Assembly: GCF_024300825.1 (NCBI RefSeq)
Contig: NZ_CP101323.1
Location: 930,001-994,000, forward strand
Reading direction: 5' to 3'
DNA: 64,000 nucleotides
Source of the DNA: Natronomonas gomsonensis
GTDB lineage: Archaea > Halobacteriota > Halobacteria > Halobacteriales > Haloarculaceae
The notes under the pieces are model-generated. The model ran no database searches, was not told the DNA's origin, and worked only from the letters and a program-made list of their open reading frames with translations. The position numbers were made by a program, and so were the translations under genes. This document shows, in pieces, positions 1-8,319 of the stretch. Within the stretch, counting starts at the first letter, position 1; each line of letters opens with the position of its first letter.

Positions 1-638
1 CACCACTCGTTGTCGAGGATAATCGAGTCGGGGCGAAGCGGGTTCGGCTCGTAGTGGTTGTCGCCGATGTACCCCGGATTCAGCCAGTGGGAGACGCCAC
101 CGGTCGCACCGGGCGTGACGACGTCGAAGTAGGGAATGTATCCCCGAGCGATGAGCGTTCCCACGTCGTTGTACACCTGTGTGAGCGACTCGCGGGAGGC
201 CTTGACGATGGCCTTCGTCGGTTCGGGCCACTCGGTGCACTCCGGCCACACCTCGTTGATTCGCTCGATGTCCGGGTCGTCGGTGTCTACGTCACAGTGT
301 TCCAGCCCGGTTCCACCGGGACAGCCCCCCATCGCCGCGTTGACGTGATGCATCGTATGTCCCGATGGGAACTCGGTGTGGGGATGGTCCGGACAGAGGA
401 GGTACTGATTCAGCGGGTCGCTGTGTTCTTCGTCGTCGTGGTCCCCACCGCCGTGGTGTCCGCCGACAGTCTCGTAGGCACACTCGTCGTGGTCGTCGCC
501 GTGGCCGCCGTGGCCGCGTCCGTTTCCGTTGTCGTGTTCTCCGGCCGCCGTCCCGACGAGGGCGACGCCCGCGGCCGTCCCGCCGCTCAGACGCAACACC
601 TGCCGCCTCGAAAGCCCGTCTTTGTGGTTCGGTGACAT
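1..638 (-). CDS. Tat-exported His-rich protein, partial (runs off left edge)
   Basis: Reading leftward from the ATG at 638, the frame stays open to base 1 (212 codons). The start of the protein has a twin-arginine signal (SRRQVLRL, residues 9-16) followed by a hydrophobic Ala/Val segment, so export by Tat is inferred. The mature N-terminus is packed with His, Asp and Gly (about residues 34-70), which looks metal-binding. It is followed by a His/Cys-containing segment (CPDHPHTEFPSGHTMHH, then GGC and EHCD) and an ordinary globular part. I do not recognise the family. The His residues and Tat export suggest a metal-binding extracytoplasmic protein, but this is inference. The C-terminus lies outside the window. 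Confidence 0.7.
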   Translation of the reverse strand, partial: MSPNHKDGLSRRQVLRLSGGTAAGVALVGTAAGEHDNGNGRGHGGHGDDHDECAYETVGGHHGGGDHDDEEHSDPLNQYLLCPDHPHTEFPSGHTMHHVNAAMGGCPGGTGLEHCDVDTDDPDIERINEVWPECTEWPEPTKAIVKASRESLTQVYNDVGTLIARGYIPYFDVVTPGATGGVSHWLNPGYIGDNHYEPNPLRPDSIILDNEW

Positions 639-785
639 ACGCCTCGTTTGTTACCAAGCGGGTGGATAACTCTTCAGTCGCATATCTGCAGTCGGGACGA
701 CGGAAGTGTGATTCTCGGTATCGAACCACGTTCCCCGGGCATGTCCGCCAGAAGCCCCTTTCGGTGAGAAAAGCACCGTGCCACC

Positions 786-1484
786 ATGCGAGCCGTTACT
801 CTCCGGGTATCCTCCGAACAGGGGTGGTTCGGGCCGTTCCATCGCGGCGTCGTCGAGTCACCGGACGTGTCGCTGCAGGCTCTGCACGAACTCCGGTTGC
901 TCGACGACGGGTCGACGGTACTCCTCTACGAGTACGTCGGGAGCCGAGAGGCTGCCGAGCGACTGGCCGAGGAGTCCATTGACGGGGACGACGCGTGGCA
1001 GACCGGCCGCATCGACGGCAACGAGTGGATGTTCGCCCACGCCGAACCCAGCGGCCTCCTGCGGAGCCTTCTGGGTCTCCTCGGCACACGTCGAATCGCC
1101 GTCGACTGGCCCGTCACGTTCCGGAGCGACGAGACGGCAGAGGTGACGCTCATCGGCGACGACGAGGAACTGCGCCGGAGCCTCGGCGACGTTCCCGAGA
1201 CCGTCTCGTTCAGTGTCGAACGAACCGGGGAGTACCGCTCGGAATCCGAGCGGTTGCTCGCAAGGTTGACCGACCGAGAGCGACACACCCTCGGCGTGGC
1301 CGTCGAGTTGGGATACTACCGGAACCCCCGTGGAGCGAACTACACGGACATCGCAGCAGCACTGGACTGCTCGACGGGTACCGTCGGGACACACCTGCGG
1401 AACGCCGAATCGAAGGTGATGCAGGCGCTCGCTGGCCGAGGGGAGTGTCGAGACACCGATTCGGCTCTCCCGGCATCCCGCTGA
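786..1484 (+). CDS. Bat-type HTH transcriptional regulator (HTH-10 family)
   Basis: A 232-residue cytoplasmic protein of the haloarchaeal bacterioopsin-activator-like family. The C-terminal HTH-10 domain spans about residues 161-212 (LTDRERHTLGVAVELGYY then DIAAALDCSTGTVGTHLR). The N-terminal 150 residues are the variable sensing half typical of short Bat-type regulators, with no recognisable PAS or GAF motif. The putative metalloprotease gene starts 38 bases downstream on the same strand, so co-transcription is possible. The target genes cannot be read from the sequence. A second protein of this family lies at 29982-30629. Family assignment is secure, specific role unknown. Confidence 0.85.
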   Translation: MRAVTLRVSSEQGWFGPFHRGVVESPDVSLQALHELRLLDDGSTVLLYEYVGSREAAERLAEESIDGDDAWQTGRIDGNEWMFAHAEPSGLLRSLLGLLGTRRIAVDWPVTFRSDETAEVTLIGDDEELRRSLGDVPETVSFSVERTGEYRSESERLLARLTDRERHTLGVAVELGYYRNPRGANYTDIAAALDCSTGTVGTHLRNAESKVMQALAGRGECRDTDSALPASR

Positions 1485-1522
1485 CCCGGAAACTCTTTGC
1501 CGTGTCGCCGGCTAGCAGTCCT

Positions 1523-2467
1523 GTGAGTCTCTTTCGCGCCGTCCGTGCCGTCGCCGACGCCGAGGGCGAGGGACCGGTGGACTGGAGCGCCGTCGGGAAC
1601 GCCGCCCGTGCAGCGACCGAACCGGGCGATTTGACCCTCTCAGAGGCCGAACATCAGGGGTACGCCGACGACGTGGCGGACGCCCGCGACGGCATCCGAG
1701 AGGCCGCCGGCGTCGACTTCGACCTCCCCTACAGCGTACAGGTCCAGAACCGCCACCACTGGATAGACGCCAACCTCGCCACGTTCGAGCGCCTGCTCGG
1801 CCCGCTCGAGGAACAGGCCTCGCTGGCGCCGTCGTTGGCACGCTCTGCGAACACGGGGTCGATGGCGCTGACGCTCGGGTTCCTCGCGAACAACGTCCTC
1901 GGACAGTACGACCCGCTGTTGCTCGGCGACGGCGACCACGAACTCTACTTCGTCCATCCGAACATCGAGTCGGTCGCGACGGTGCTGGACGTCGACCGCG
2001 ACCGGTTCCGTCGGTGGATTGCCTTCCACGAGGTCGCCCACGCCGCGGAGTTCGGGGCCGCCCCGTGGCTCGCGCCGCATCTCGAAGACGCGATGGAAGA
2101 AACCGTCTCGAAACTCGCCACCGGCGAGTTCGACCGCGAGGCATTGGGCGAACTCAACGTCACCATGACCGCCGTCGAGGGGTACGCCGAACTCATCATG
2201 GACCGCGCCTTCGACCGCGAGTACGAGGACCTCAGGCGGAAACTCGACGACCGTCGACGGAACGTTGGCCCCGTTTCGGCGCTGATTCGTCGCCTGCTCG
2301 GCTTCGGAATGAAACGCGAACAGTACGAACGCGGGAAGGAATTCTTCGATGCCATCGCCGACGCGCGTGGCGTCGCCGGCGCCGCAGTCGTCTGGGAGGA
2401 CCCCGCGAACCTCCCGACCGACGCGGAGTTGGACGACCCCGACGCGTGGCTCGCACGCGTCGCCTGA
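1523..2467 (+). CDS. zinc-dependent metalloprotease-like protein (DUF2342 / F420-associated hydrolase family)
   Basis: About 314 residues from the GTG at 1523; a second in-frame GTG at 1502 is possible. The reading frame is open further upstream, but that part overlaps the regulator gene and is not protein-like. The diagnostic element is HEVAHAAEF (H169-E170-x-x-H173), the HExxH zinc site of the DUF2342 family. That family is often annotated as coenzyme F420 biosynthesis-associated protein or putative zinc metalloprotease in haloarchaea and actinobacteria. The rest is mainly helical, as in the family. The actual substrate is unknown, and the name only reflects the zinc motif. It lies close behind the Bat-type regulator at 786-1484. 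Confidence 0.8.
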   Translation: MSLFRAVRAVADAEGEGPVDWSAVGNAARAATEPGDLTLSEAEHQGYADDVADARDGIREAAGVDFDLPYSVQVQNRHHWIDANLATFERLLGPLEEQASLAPSLARSANTGSMALTLGFLANNVLGQYDPLLLGDGDHELYFVHPNIESVATVLDVDRDRFRRWIAFHEVAHAAEFGAAPWLAPHLEDAMEETVSKLATGEFDREALGELNVTMTAVEGYAELIMDRAFDREYEDLRRKLDDRRRNVGPVSALIRRLLGFGMKREQYERGKEFFDAIADARGVAGAAVVWEDPANLPTDAELDDPDAWLARVA

Positions 2468-2533
2468 CGAGCGGCGGCGACCGTCGCCCCCGCCGAACGA
2501 ATAAGTACTCCGACGGCGTAGGTCGTGCTAACG

Positions 2534-2824
2534 ATGAACACACTCGTGTGGCTCCTGCTCGGAGTCGCCGCGCTCATCACCGTCCACATGGGCATCCTCC
2601 TGTACCTGTATCGGGAGACGGCGACCGACTCCGGCGGCCAGACCACCGAGGCCGCCCCCGACCACGAGCGGGGGCCACGGGAACAGCCCGATAGGACGGT
2701 GTGTCCGGCCTGTGGTGCCCCGAACGACCCCGCCTATCGCTTCTGTCGACGCTGTATCAGTGACCTCTCGGCCGGAAAAACGACCGCGAGCGGTGACGGA
2801 CCGACCGAGCGCTTGGGGAGTTGA
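2534..2824 (+). CDS. small membrane-anchored zinc-ribbon protein
   Basis: A 96-residue protein with one N-terminal membrane helix (residues 3-24) and a C-terminal zinc ribbon, CPACGAPNDPAYRFCRRC, giving two CxxC knuckles. The ATG at 2534 is preferred over the in-frame GTG at 2525 because an AT-rich TATA-like element (ATAAGTA, 2501-2507) sits about 30 bases upstream of it. The topology puts the ribbon on one side of the membrane, most likely inside. Such single-helix plus zinc-ribbon proteins are common in haloarchaea and have no assigned function. No partner is evident from the neighbours. Confidence 0.75.
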   Translation: MNTLVWLLLGVAALITVHMGILLYLYRETATDSGGQTTEAAPDHERGPREQPDRTVCPACGAPNDPAYRFCRRCISDLSAGKTTASGDGPTERLGS

Positions 2825-2830
2825 AGGGGA

Positions 2831-3199
2831 TTACCGCGGTTCGAACGCCGGAGCGACGTAGCCGTCGTCGTCCTCGGTGAACCCCGACAGTTCGACGGGG
2901 TCTCCGATTTCTACCTCGCCGTCGGAGAGTCGCCCCATCACGCGCGCCTCGCCGAGGTCAACGACGGCGACCTGATAGCCGCGTTCCTCGATGCCGACCG
3001 GCGGGACGTTGATGGTCGTCTCGGTGTAGACGACGCCATCGGTCGGGAGTTCGACCGTTTCGAGGGCTCTGGAGCCGCAGTGCGGACAGGCGGCTTTCGG
3101 TGTCCCCTGAGTCTTCCCGCAATCCGAACACGTCTGTCCGAGGAGGTCGCCGGACTCGACCGCGTCGCTCCACTCGCCGTGTGTGAGTCGGTCGCTCAT
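2831..3199 (-). CDS. DUF35 / OB-fold zinc-ribbon partner of thiolase
   Basis: A 122-residue protein with an N-terminal rubredoxin-like zinc ribbon (C24, C27, C38, C41; CSDCGKTQGTPKAACPHCG) followed by an OB-fold rich in beta strands. This is the DUF35 (ChsH2-like) architecture. In archaea, DUF35 proteins form a complex with thiolase-superfamily enzymes and channel acyl-CoA intermediates. Its ATG overlaps the TGA of the upstream thiolase gene (ATGA at 3196-3199), so the two are translationally coupled and very probably form one complex. Confidence 0.9.
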   Translation of the reverse strand: MSDRLTHGEWSDAVESGDLLGQTCSDCGKTQGTPKAACPHCGSRALETVELPTDGVVYTETTINVPPVGIEERGYQVAVVDLGEARVMGRLSDGEVEIGDPVELSGFTEDDDGYVAPAFEPR

Positions 3200-4362
3200 C
3201 GGCGGGCCTCCATGACGGTGACGACGGTAGTGGCAGCGTCCCCGCCGAGGTTGTGTGCGACGGCACTGTCGGCGCCGTCTATCTGTCGCTCCCCCGCCGT
3301 TCCGCGGAGTTGCTCGGTCAACTCGACGAGTTGGGCGGTGCCCGTCGCGCCGATGGGGTGGCCCTTGGCCTTCAGACCGCCGGAGGGGTTGATTGGCACG
3401 TCGCCGTCCCGTGCCGTCCGGCCCGCCTCGGCGGCGGGGCCGCCCTCGCCGTCCTCAACGAGGCCGAGCGCCTCGCTGGCGAGGATTTCCGCACCGGTGA
3501 AGCAGTCGTGTACTTCGGCGAAATCCATCTCCGCCGCCGAGGTGTCGGCCTGTTCGTAGGCTTGGGCGGCCGCATCGCGTGCGGCCTGGGTGACGTGGGG
3601 AGTCTCCTTGTCGCCGATGGGCACCACGTCGGTCGCGTGGCCGACGCCCGACACGTCGACGGGGGCGTCGTAGGAGTCGGCCAGTTCCTCGCTGACGACG
3701 ACGACCGCGCTGGCGCCGTCGGAGAACGGACAGCAGTCCATGAGTCGGAACGGATCGGCGACGATGGGGCCGTCGAGGGCCTCCTCGACGGTCGTCTCCT
3801 TGCCGAAGTGGGCGTTGGGGTTCAACGCGCCGTTGCCGTGGTTCTTGACGGCGACTTCCGCGAGTTGCTCCTCGGTCGTGCCGTACTCGTGCATGTGGCG
3901 TTTGGTGAACAGCGCGAAGACGCCGGGGAAGGTAAGCCCCGTCGGCTGTTCGTACTGTCGGTGAGATGCCGAGGCGAAGATGCGGGTCATCGCCGCGGTG
4001 TCCTTTCCGGTTTCGGGGGTGCAGCGTTCGACCCCGCCGACCAAGACAACGTCGTGAACTCCGGCGTCGACGGCCTCGACGGCGTTCTTGAACGCGTTCG
4101 AAGAGGTCGCACAGGCGTCCTCGAAGCGCTGGACCGGAACGCCGGCCATCCCGACGTGGGAGGCGAGTTTCGGGCCGAGGTGCGTGTCGTTTTCGGCCTG
4201 TCCACTCATCGCGTTGCCGAAGTAGAAGGCGTCTATTTCGGACGGTTCGACGCCCGCATCGTCGAGTGCGGGGAGCGCCGCCTCGCCGAACAGCTCCTGT
4301 AGTGGTTTGTCGTGGACGCCGAACTTCGTCATGCCGGCGCCGACGACTGCTGCGCGTGCCAT
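3196..4362 (-). CDS. thiolase family protein (acetyl-CoA acyltransferase / SCP2-type)
   Basis: A 388-residue thiolase-fold protein starting at the ATG at 4362, which has a TATA element (ACTTATAAC on the plus strand, 4384-4392) 26 bases upstream, so the transcript is likely leaderless. The nucleophilic cysteine is C84 in DACATSSNAF. The C-terminal GHPIGATG box supplies H335, and the HNLGGD segment lies near the end. Together with the overlapping DUF35 partner it belongs to the archaeal group that joins or cleaves acyl-CoA chains in acetoacetyl-CoA formation or beta-oxidation. It lacks the second catalytic cysteine (CxG) typical of classical biosynthetic thiolases, so a direct claim about reaction direction is not safe. 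Confidence 0.88.
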   Translation of the reverse strand: MARAAVVGAGMTKFGVHDKPLQELFGEAALPALDDAGVEPSEIDAFYFGNAMSGQAENDTHLGPKLASHVGMAGVPVQRFEDACATSSNAFKNAVEAVDAGVHDVVLVGGVERCTPETGKDTAAMTRIFASASHRQYEQPTGLTFPGVFALFTKRHMHEYGTTEEQLAEVAVKNHGNGALNPNAHFGKETTVEEALDGPIVADPFRLMDCCPFSDGASAVVVVSEELADSYDAPVDVSGVGHATDVVPIGDKETPHVTQAARDAAAQAYEQADTSAAEMDFAEVHDCFTGAEILASEALGLVEDGEGGPAAEAGRTARDGDVPINPSGGLKAKGHPIGATGTAQLVELTEQLRGTAGERQIDGADSAVAHNLGGDAATTVVTVMEARR

Positions 4363-4383
4363 ACCACACCGTGGGGGAGTGTG

Positions 4384-4392
4384 ACTTATAAC
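4384..4392 (-). promoter_or_regulatory. TATA box of the thiolase-DUF35 operon
   Basis: On the minus strand this reads GTTATAAGT, centred 26 bases before the thiolase ATG, the normal distance for a leaderless haloarchaeal transcript. Confidence 0.65.
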
Positions 4393-4411
4393 GAATGCGG
4401 AACTGAACCTG

Positions 4412-4651
4412 TCATTTACGACGGTACTCCTGGTTCGACGCGGGCGACAACGCCTCCGTGTCGGGGAACAGATACCACACGAGTGCCATCCCGACGAGCA
4501 GGCCAATCGCGACCGCTCCGGCGACGACTTCGAGGGAGGCGTCGCCCTGTAGGGTGATGAGACCCGCCGACGCGCCGACGAGCAGGACGGACCCAATCTT
4601 TATTCTGCGCATCGTCCGCTCGCGGTCCTCGTTCGAGATGGGTCCGACCAT
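4412..4651 (-). CDS. small two-helix membrane protein
   Basis: A 79-residue protein with two hydrophobic helices (about residues 18-35 and 40-62) separated by a short loop, a basic N-terminus (RERTMRRIK) and a polar tail. Its start codon shares a base with the stop of the SnoaL-like gene upstream (TGATG at 4649-4653), so the two are coupled. No family is recognised. Both genes are probably read from one promoter before 5046. Confidence 0.7.
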   Translation of the reverse strand: MVGPISNEDRERTMRRIKIGSVLLVGASAGLITLQGDASLEVVAGAVAIGLLVGMALVWYLFPDTEALSPASNQEYRRK

Positions 4652-5046
4652 CAGTTCGTTCCCCCCTCGGTCGAAACGTGCATTCCGACGAACCGCCAGT
4701 CGGTGCCGAGGTCGGCGTCGTCGCCACGCCGTTCCAGCGTGCCGCTCCAGCGGGTTTCGAACTCATAACGGATACCGCGTTCGAGGCTGTTCCAGGCCAT
4801 GAACACGTCGTCGGAGAACCACGCGTGGTCGTCGCGTTCGGTGACGACGAGTCGGTCGCTGTCGACGACCCAGCCATCGGTCGTCTCGGTTTGCTCGCGG
4901 AGGCCGGCCTCGACCTCCTCGTACCCCGTCAGTCGCTCGCCGATGCCGAACTTGACGGTCGACTCCTCGCGGGCGAAGAACGGATACAGCGGCTCGCCCG
5001 CCCGGAGCGAATCGTAGTACCCCCGAATCGTCGACTCGGCGTCCAT
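4651..5046 (-). CDS. SnoaL-like / NTF2-fold protein
   Basis: A 131-residue protein whose pattern (STIRGYYDSLRAG at the start, a central FGIGERLTGYEEVEAGL segment, then beta strands ending in DWRFVGMHVS) fits the NTF2-like SnoaL/SnoaL_3 superfamily. Members are either small isomerases or hydrolases, or ligand-binding subunits. No catalytic residue can be assigned. A TATA-like element (GGAGTAAGTCC on the minus strand, 5068-5078) lies about 27 bases upstream. The next gene overlaps its stop codon. Confidence 0.75.
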   Translation of the reverse strand: MDAESTIRGYYDSLRAGEPLYPFFAREESTVKFGIGERLTGYEEVEAGLREQTETTDGWVVDSDRLVVTERDDHAWFSDDVFMAWNSLERGIRYEFETRWSGTLERRGDDADLGTDWRFVGMHVSTEGGTN

Positions 5047-5296
5047 GTCCGCGCTTCGACTGGCGGGGACTTACTCCTACTGATTGCGAACCGGGACTTG
5101 CGGGAGAAGCCGAGGTGATAACCGCAAATCGGCCGAATTGACAGGGAGTATACTGATTTACAAACCACCACCTATTCGCCCATCTATCGGGATGGAATTG
5201 CCATTTCGTGGTATTTGAGATAGATATAGATTCAGGCGTTCAAATATCATTACATCCTTAAGGTCATGAGGGTGTTTTAACATTATCGTTCATTAA

Positions 5297-5305
5297 CTTT
5301 ATTAT
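5297..5305 (+). promoter_or_regulatory. TATA-like element before the 5321/5353 short genes
   Basis: CTTTATTAT lies about 20 bases before the ATG at 5321 and about 52 before the ATG at 5353, inside a strongly AT-rich intergenic block (about 5150-5320). A transcript starting near 5321-5327 would be leaderless or nearly so. Confidence 0.45.
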
Positions 5306-5320
5306 CCCTCACTGTTGTTC

Positions 5321-5356
5321 ATGGAGTACAGCGCGAAAGCGTTCGACGACACATGA
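5321..5356 (+). CDS. possible 11-codon leader peptide
   Basis: ATG at 5321 opens an 11-residue reading frame (MEYSAKAFDDT) whose TGA overlaps the ATG of the next short gene (ATGA at 5353-5356). It sits just behind a TATA-like element. Its size is too small to judge by composition, so it may be chance or a coupled leader peptide for the gene at 5353. Confidence 0.25.
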   Translation: MEYSAKAFDDT

Positions 5357-5478
5357 CCCGCTACACCGACGAAACCAACACCGGCGCGCCGATGGTCCCG
5401 ATTAAGACCGACAAGTCCACTCCCTCGACCCTCGAAGCGGAGACCCTCGAAGAGACCGTATTCAGCCACCGCCTCTGA
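5353..5478 (+). CDS. 41-residue small protein, unknown
   Basis: ATG at 5353 to TGA at 5478 encodes a 41-residue acidic, Thr-rich, hydrophilic peptide (starts MTRYTDETNTGAPMV, ends EETVFSHRL) without cysteines or membrane segment. Support comes from an AT-rich promoter region with a TATA-like box upstream, an ATGA overlap with an 11-codon frame, and GC-rich third codon positions. It lies between two minus-strand genes and has its own promoter. No family is recognised. Confidence 0.5.
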   Translation: MTRYTDETNTGAPMVPIKTDKSTPSTLEAETLEETVFSHRL

Positions 5479-5547
5479 GCAGTCGGTTCGGTATTCTACC
5501 GTTTTCACGCCGTCCAGCGACGGCCGACTTCGAAACCGCGAAAGCCG

Positions 5548-7323
5548 TCAGTCGTCCGCCGGCGCCGCCTCGACTAGCGACTCCGGTTCGACGCTGGCGT
5601 AGTGGGCGACGGCGGCGAAGTTCTCCTCGTCCATCGCGAAGCGGTCCCCGGAGGCGACGCCGTAGGCTTCGTCGTCGCCGAAGCGCGTCTCGACGAACCG
5701 CTGGGCGACGAGGGCCTTTCGGCCGTCGTCTTCCTCGTCGATTTGCCACTGTGCCTCCTCCAACAGGAGTGCCGCACTGACCACGTCGAAGATGAAATCC
5801 GCCAGTCGCTTCGCGTGATACTGCGCGTAGTCGCCGTCTTCGGTCGCCATCGTCGCCAGAGCGTTCTGGAGTTCGAGGAACTCGGCTTCGACATCGTCGG
5901 CTAGCTCCTCGAGGAGCGGGTGTTCGACGCCATCGAGTTTCCCCTGAACGTACGGAAGTAGCGCCTCGTGGGCGTTTTCGCTGTTGAGCGCGCGCAGCAC
6001 GTCCAATGCGAGGATGTTCGAGGGGCCTTCCCAGATGGGCAGCACCTGTGCGTCCCGCAACAGTCGTTCGGTGGTGTGTTCCCGCACGTAGCCGTTGCCA
6101 CCGAGAATCTCCATCGCGTACGACGCCGTATCGACGGACATCCGGGCCGTCTTGTACTTCGCGATGGGGATGAACAGCCGCATCAGTTTGTACGCATCGG
6201 AGTCGTCGCCCTGCCGTTCCCGTTCGTCCAGCAGGCGCGCGCCCTCGAATGAGAAGACGGTTCCCGCCTCGTAGTCGACGGACATGTCCACGAGGTCCCG
6301 GCGCATCAAAGGGTACTCGTCGATGGGGTTGCCGAAGGCCTCGCGGTCCGCAGCGCGAACCTTCGCCTCCAGCAGCGCCCGGCCCATGATACCGATTGCG
6401 CCCGTCGCGTTCGTCAGGCGCTCGAAGTTCATCATCTCGGCCATGTATTTGAATCCCTCACCCTCCTCGCCGACGAGGTATGCTTCGGCGCCCTCGAACT
6501 CGATTTCACCGGTCGGCACCGAGATGGTGCCGAGTTTGTCCTTCAGACGCCGGAAGTGGGATTCGTTGACCTCGCCGTTCGGTTTCGTCCGCGGGACGAG
6601 GAACAACGACAGCCCCTCGGTTCCCTCGGGAGCGTCGGGCGTCCGCGCCAACGCGAGTGCGCCCTCGGCGTCGATGTTCGAACAGAACCACTTCTCGCCG
6701 TACAGCCGGTAGGTGCCGTCGTCCTGTGGCTCCGCCCGGACCTCGTTTGCACCCACGTCGGAGCCGCCCTGCTCTTCGGTGAGGAACATCGCACCCTCAA
6801 TGTGTTCTTCGAGGTCACGGCTGGTGAGTCCCTGGAAGTACTCATCGAGTTCGCCGTCGTCGAACTTATCGAGGACGATGGCCGCGCCGGTCGTCATCGA
6901 CACCGGACAGCAGAACCCGCCGTCGACGTAGGAGAGAAGCGCCTGCATCATCAGGGTGTGGCTCAACCCGACCGGCTCGTCGCGGCCCGGCGGCGCGTGG
7001 AAGGCGTCGTGGGTGACGCCGAACTCCTCGTAGGTGAGTTGCTCCTGTTCTTCGATGAGGGGGTGGTACTCCACCTCGTTGCGTCGGTTGCCGAACTTGT
7101 CGAACGACTGCAGTTCGTGGCCCTCCTTATCGATTCGGTCGGCGGTGTCGGCCATTCGCTCGCCGAGTACTTCGCCGTAACCCGACAGCACGTCCTCGGC
7201 CCACTCGTACTCGTCGTCGGGATAGATGCGCCGGGCCTCGAACTGCAGCGTCGGGTCCAACTCCCAGTAGTTGCAGTACCGGCCTTCGTCGTAGTCGCCG
7301 TACCGTATCGGGTCGGTCGTCAT
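5548..7323 (-). CDS. acyl-CoA dehydrogenase, AidB-like subfamily
   Basis: A 591-residue FAD enzyme, longer than the usual 380-residue dehydrogenases. It has the central FAD/substrate motif (FLTEEQGGSDVGANE) and the C-terminal catalytic region with IWEGPSNILALDVLRAL. This WEG-x-x-N arrangement and the N- and C-terminal extensions match AidB-type acyl-CoA dehydrogenases. The reaction is likely alpha,beta-oxidation of an acyl-CoA with electrons passed to ETF; the substrate is unknown. The ATG at 7323 is chosen because a TATA box (AGTATAAAC on plus, 7346-7354) lies 27 bases upstream. The divergent enoyl-CoA hydratase and its neighbour suggest one catabolic locus. Confidence 0.88.
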   Translation of the reverse strand: MTTDPIRYGDYDEGRYCNYWELDPTLQFEARRIYPDDEYEWAEDVLSGYGEVLGERMADTADRIDKEGHELQSFDKFGNRRNEVEYHPLIEEQEQLTYEEFGVTHDAFHAPPGRDEPVGLSHTLMMQALLSYVDGGFCCPVSMTTGAAIVLDKFDDGELDEYFQGLTSRDLEEHIEGAMFLTEEQGGSDVGANEVRAEPQDDGTYRLYGEKWFCSNIDAEGALALARTPDAPEGTEGLSLFLVPRTKPNGEVNESHFRRLKDKLGTISVPTGEIEFEGAEAYLVGEEGEGFKYMAEMMNFERLTNATGAIGIMGRALLEAKVRAADREAFGNPIDEYPLMRRDLVDMSVDYEAGTVFSFEGARLLDERERQGDDSDAYKLMRLFIPIAKYKTARMSVDTASYAMEILGGNGYVREHTTERLLRDAQVLPIWEGPSNILALDVLRALNSENAHEALLPYVQGKLDGVEHPLLEELADDVEAEFLELQNALATMATEDGDYAQYHAKRLADFIFDVVSAALLLEEAQWQIDEEDDGRKALVAQRFVETRFGDDEAYGVASGDRFAMDEENFAAVAHYASVEPESLVEAAPADD

Positions 7324-7345
7324 ATCGGAGCGTTTCGAGTCCCGA

Positions 7346-7354
7346 AGTATAAAC
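7346..7354 (-). promoter_or_regulatory. TATA box of the AidB-like dehydrogenase
   Basis: Minus-strand GTTTATACT centred 27 bases from the ATG at 7323. It faces the oppositely directed TATA box at 7414-7422, so the two divergent genes share a regulatory region of about 140 bases. Confidence 0.65.
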
Positions 7355-7413
7355 CCACGCCGGAACACCGAAAGAAACCGCTATTCCCCATTTCACGGTT
7401 AAACTAATTGTTC

Positions 7414-7422
7414 GTTTATACC
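7414..7422 (+). promoter_or_regulatory. TATA box of the enoyl-CoA hydratase operon
   Basis: GTTTATACC lies about 49 bases before the ATG at 7467, predicting a short leader of about 20 bases. It is almost the same octamer as the divergent promoter at 7346-7354. Confidence 0.55.
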
Positions 7423-7466
7423 TGTCCGAAATCATCATACCGGCGCCACCGCATTCCTTCGACAGG

Positions 7467-8285
7467 ATGGCCACGAGCGACGAACTCTCGAACGAGGATT
7501 TGGACGTGACGGTCGACGACGACGACCTCGTCGTCCGAGCGACCATCGACCGCCCAGACCAGCGCAACGCATTAAACGACAACGTCATCGACGGCCTCTC
7601 GGCCGTCCTCGATTTCGCCGACGACGGCCCCGCACGCGTGGTCGTCATCCGCGGCGCAGAGGGTTCCTTCTGTGCCGGCGGCGACATCAAGTCGATGGCG
7701 AGCGCCGTCGGACAGGGGTCGAAAGCCTACCGCGAGGGCTTCGCCGGCATGAAACAACTCATCGAGAAGGCCGTCGACACTGCCGCCCTGACCGTCGCCG
7801 CCGTCGAGGGGTACTGTCTGGCCGGCGGGATGGGCTTGGCCGCCGCCTGCGACGTCATCGTCGCAAGCGAGGAAGCCACCTTCGGCACCCCCGAGGTCGA
7901 CATCGGCATCTTCCCCGCACAGGCACTCGTCCCCATCATGCGAACGGTCAACGAGAAACAGGCGTTCAAATACCTCTTCACCGGGGAACACTTCGACGCC
8001 GAGACGGCCCAGGACATCGGCTTCGTCACCGACCTCGTTCCCGAGGCGGCGTTCGACGAGGAACTGAACGGCTTAGTCGACGACCTCGTGACGCCGTCGT
8101 CGTTCATGATAGAAATCGGCAAGGAGTCGTTCTACAACCAACGGGAGATGAACTTCGACGAGGCGCTGGACTACATGCGAGAGATGGTGACGATGCTCGC
8201 GATGAGCGACGACGCCGAGGAGGGGTTCAACTCCTTCCTCACCGACGGCGAACCCGACTGGAAGGGCCGCCCCGACGAGGAATAG
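7467..8285 (+). CDS. enoyl-CoA hydratase/isomerase family protein
   Basis: A 272-residue crotonase-fold protein. Oxyanion-hole segments are visible as GSFCAGGDIKSM (about residues 69-80) and EGYCLAGGMGLAAACD (about residues 115-131). The FGTPEVDIGIFP segment that follows carries a Glu in the position used by hydratases. The likely reaction is hydration of 2-enoyl-CoA in beta-oxidation, though crotonases also include isomerases and hydrolases. The beta-keto acid cleavage enzyme gene starts 34 bases downstream on the same strand, and the acyl-CoA dehydrogenase is divergent. It ends with TAG, which matters for the in-frame TAG discussed for the acylase at 16639. Confidence 0.88.
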   Translation: MATSDELSNEDLDVTVDDDDLVVRATIDRPDQRNALNDNVIDGLSAVLDFADDGPARVVVIRGAEGSFCAGGDIKSMASAVGQGSKAYREGFAGMKQLIEKAVDTAALTVAAVEGYCLAGGMGLAAACDVIVASEEATFGTPEVDIGIFPAQALVPIMRTVNEKQAFKYLFTGEHFDAETAQDIGFVTDLVPEAAFDEELNGLVDDLVTPSSFMIEIGKESFYNQREMNFDEALDYMREMVTMLAMSDDAEEGFNSFLTDGEPDWKGRPDEE

Positions 8286-8319
8286 CCCGCTAACCAAACC
8301 CGAAACCACACCACAACCA

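Noticed and set aside
995..1522. A longer start for the metalloprotease-like gene
   Set aside because: The frame before 1502 overlaps the Bat-type regulator in a different frame and is Arg/Pro-rich, typical of a high-GC shadow.
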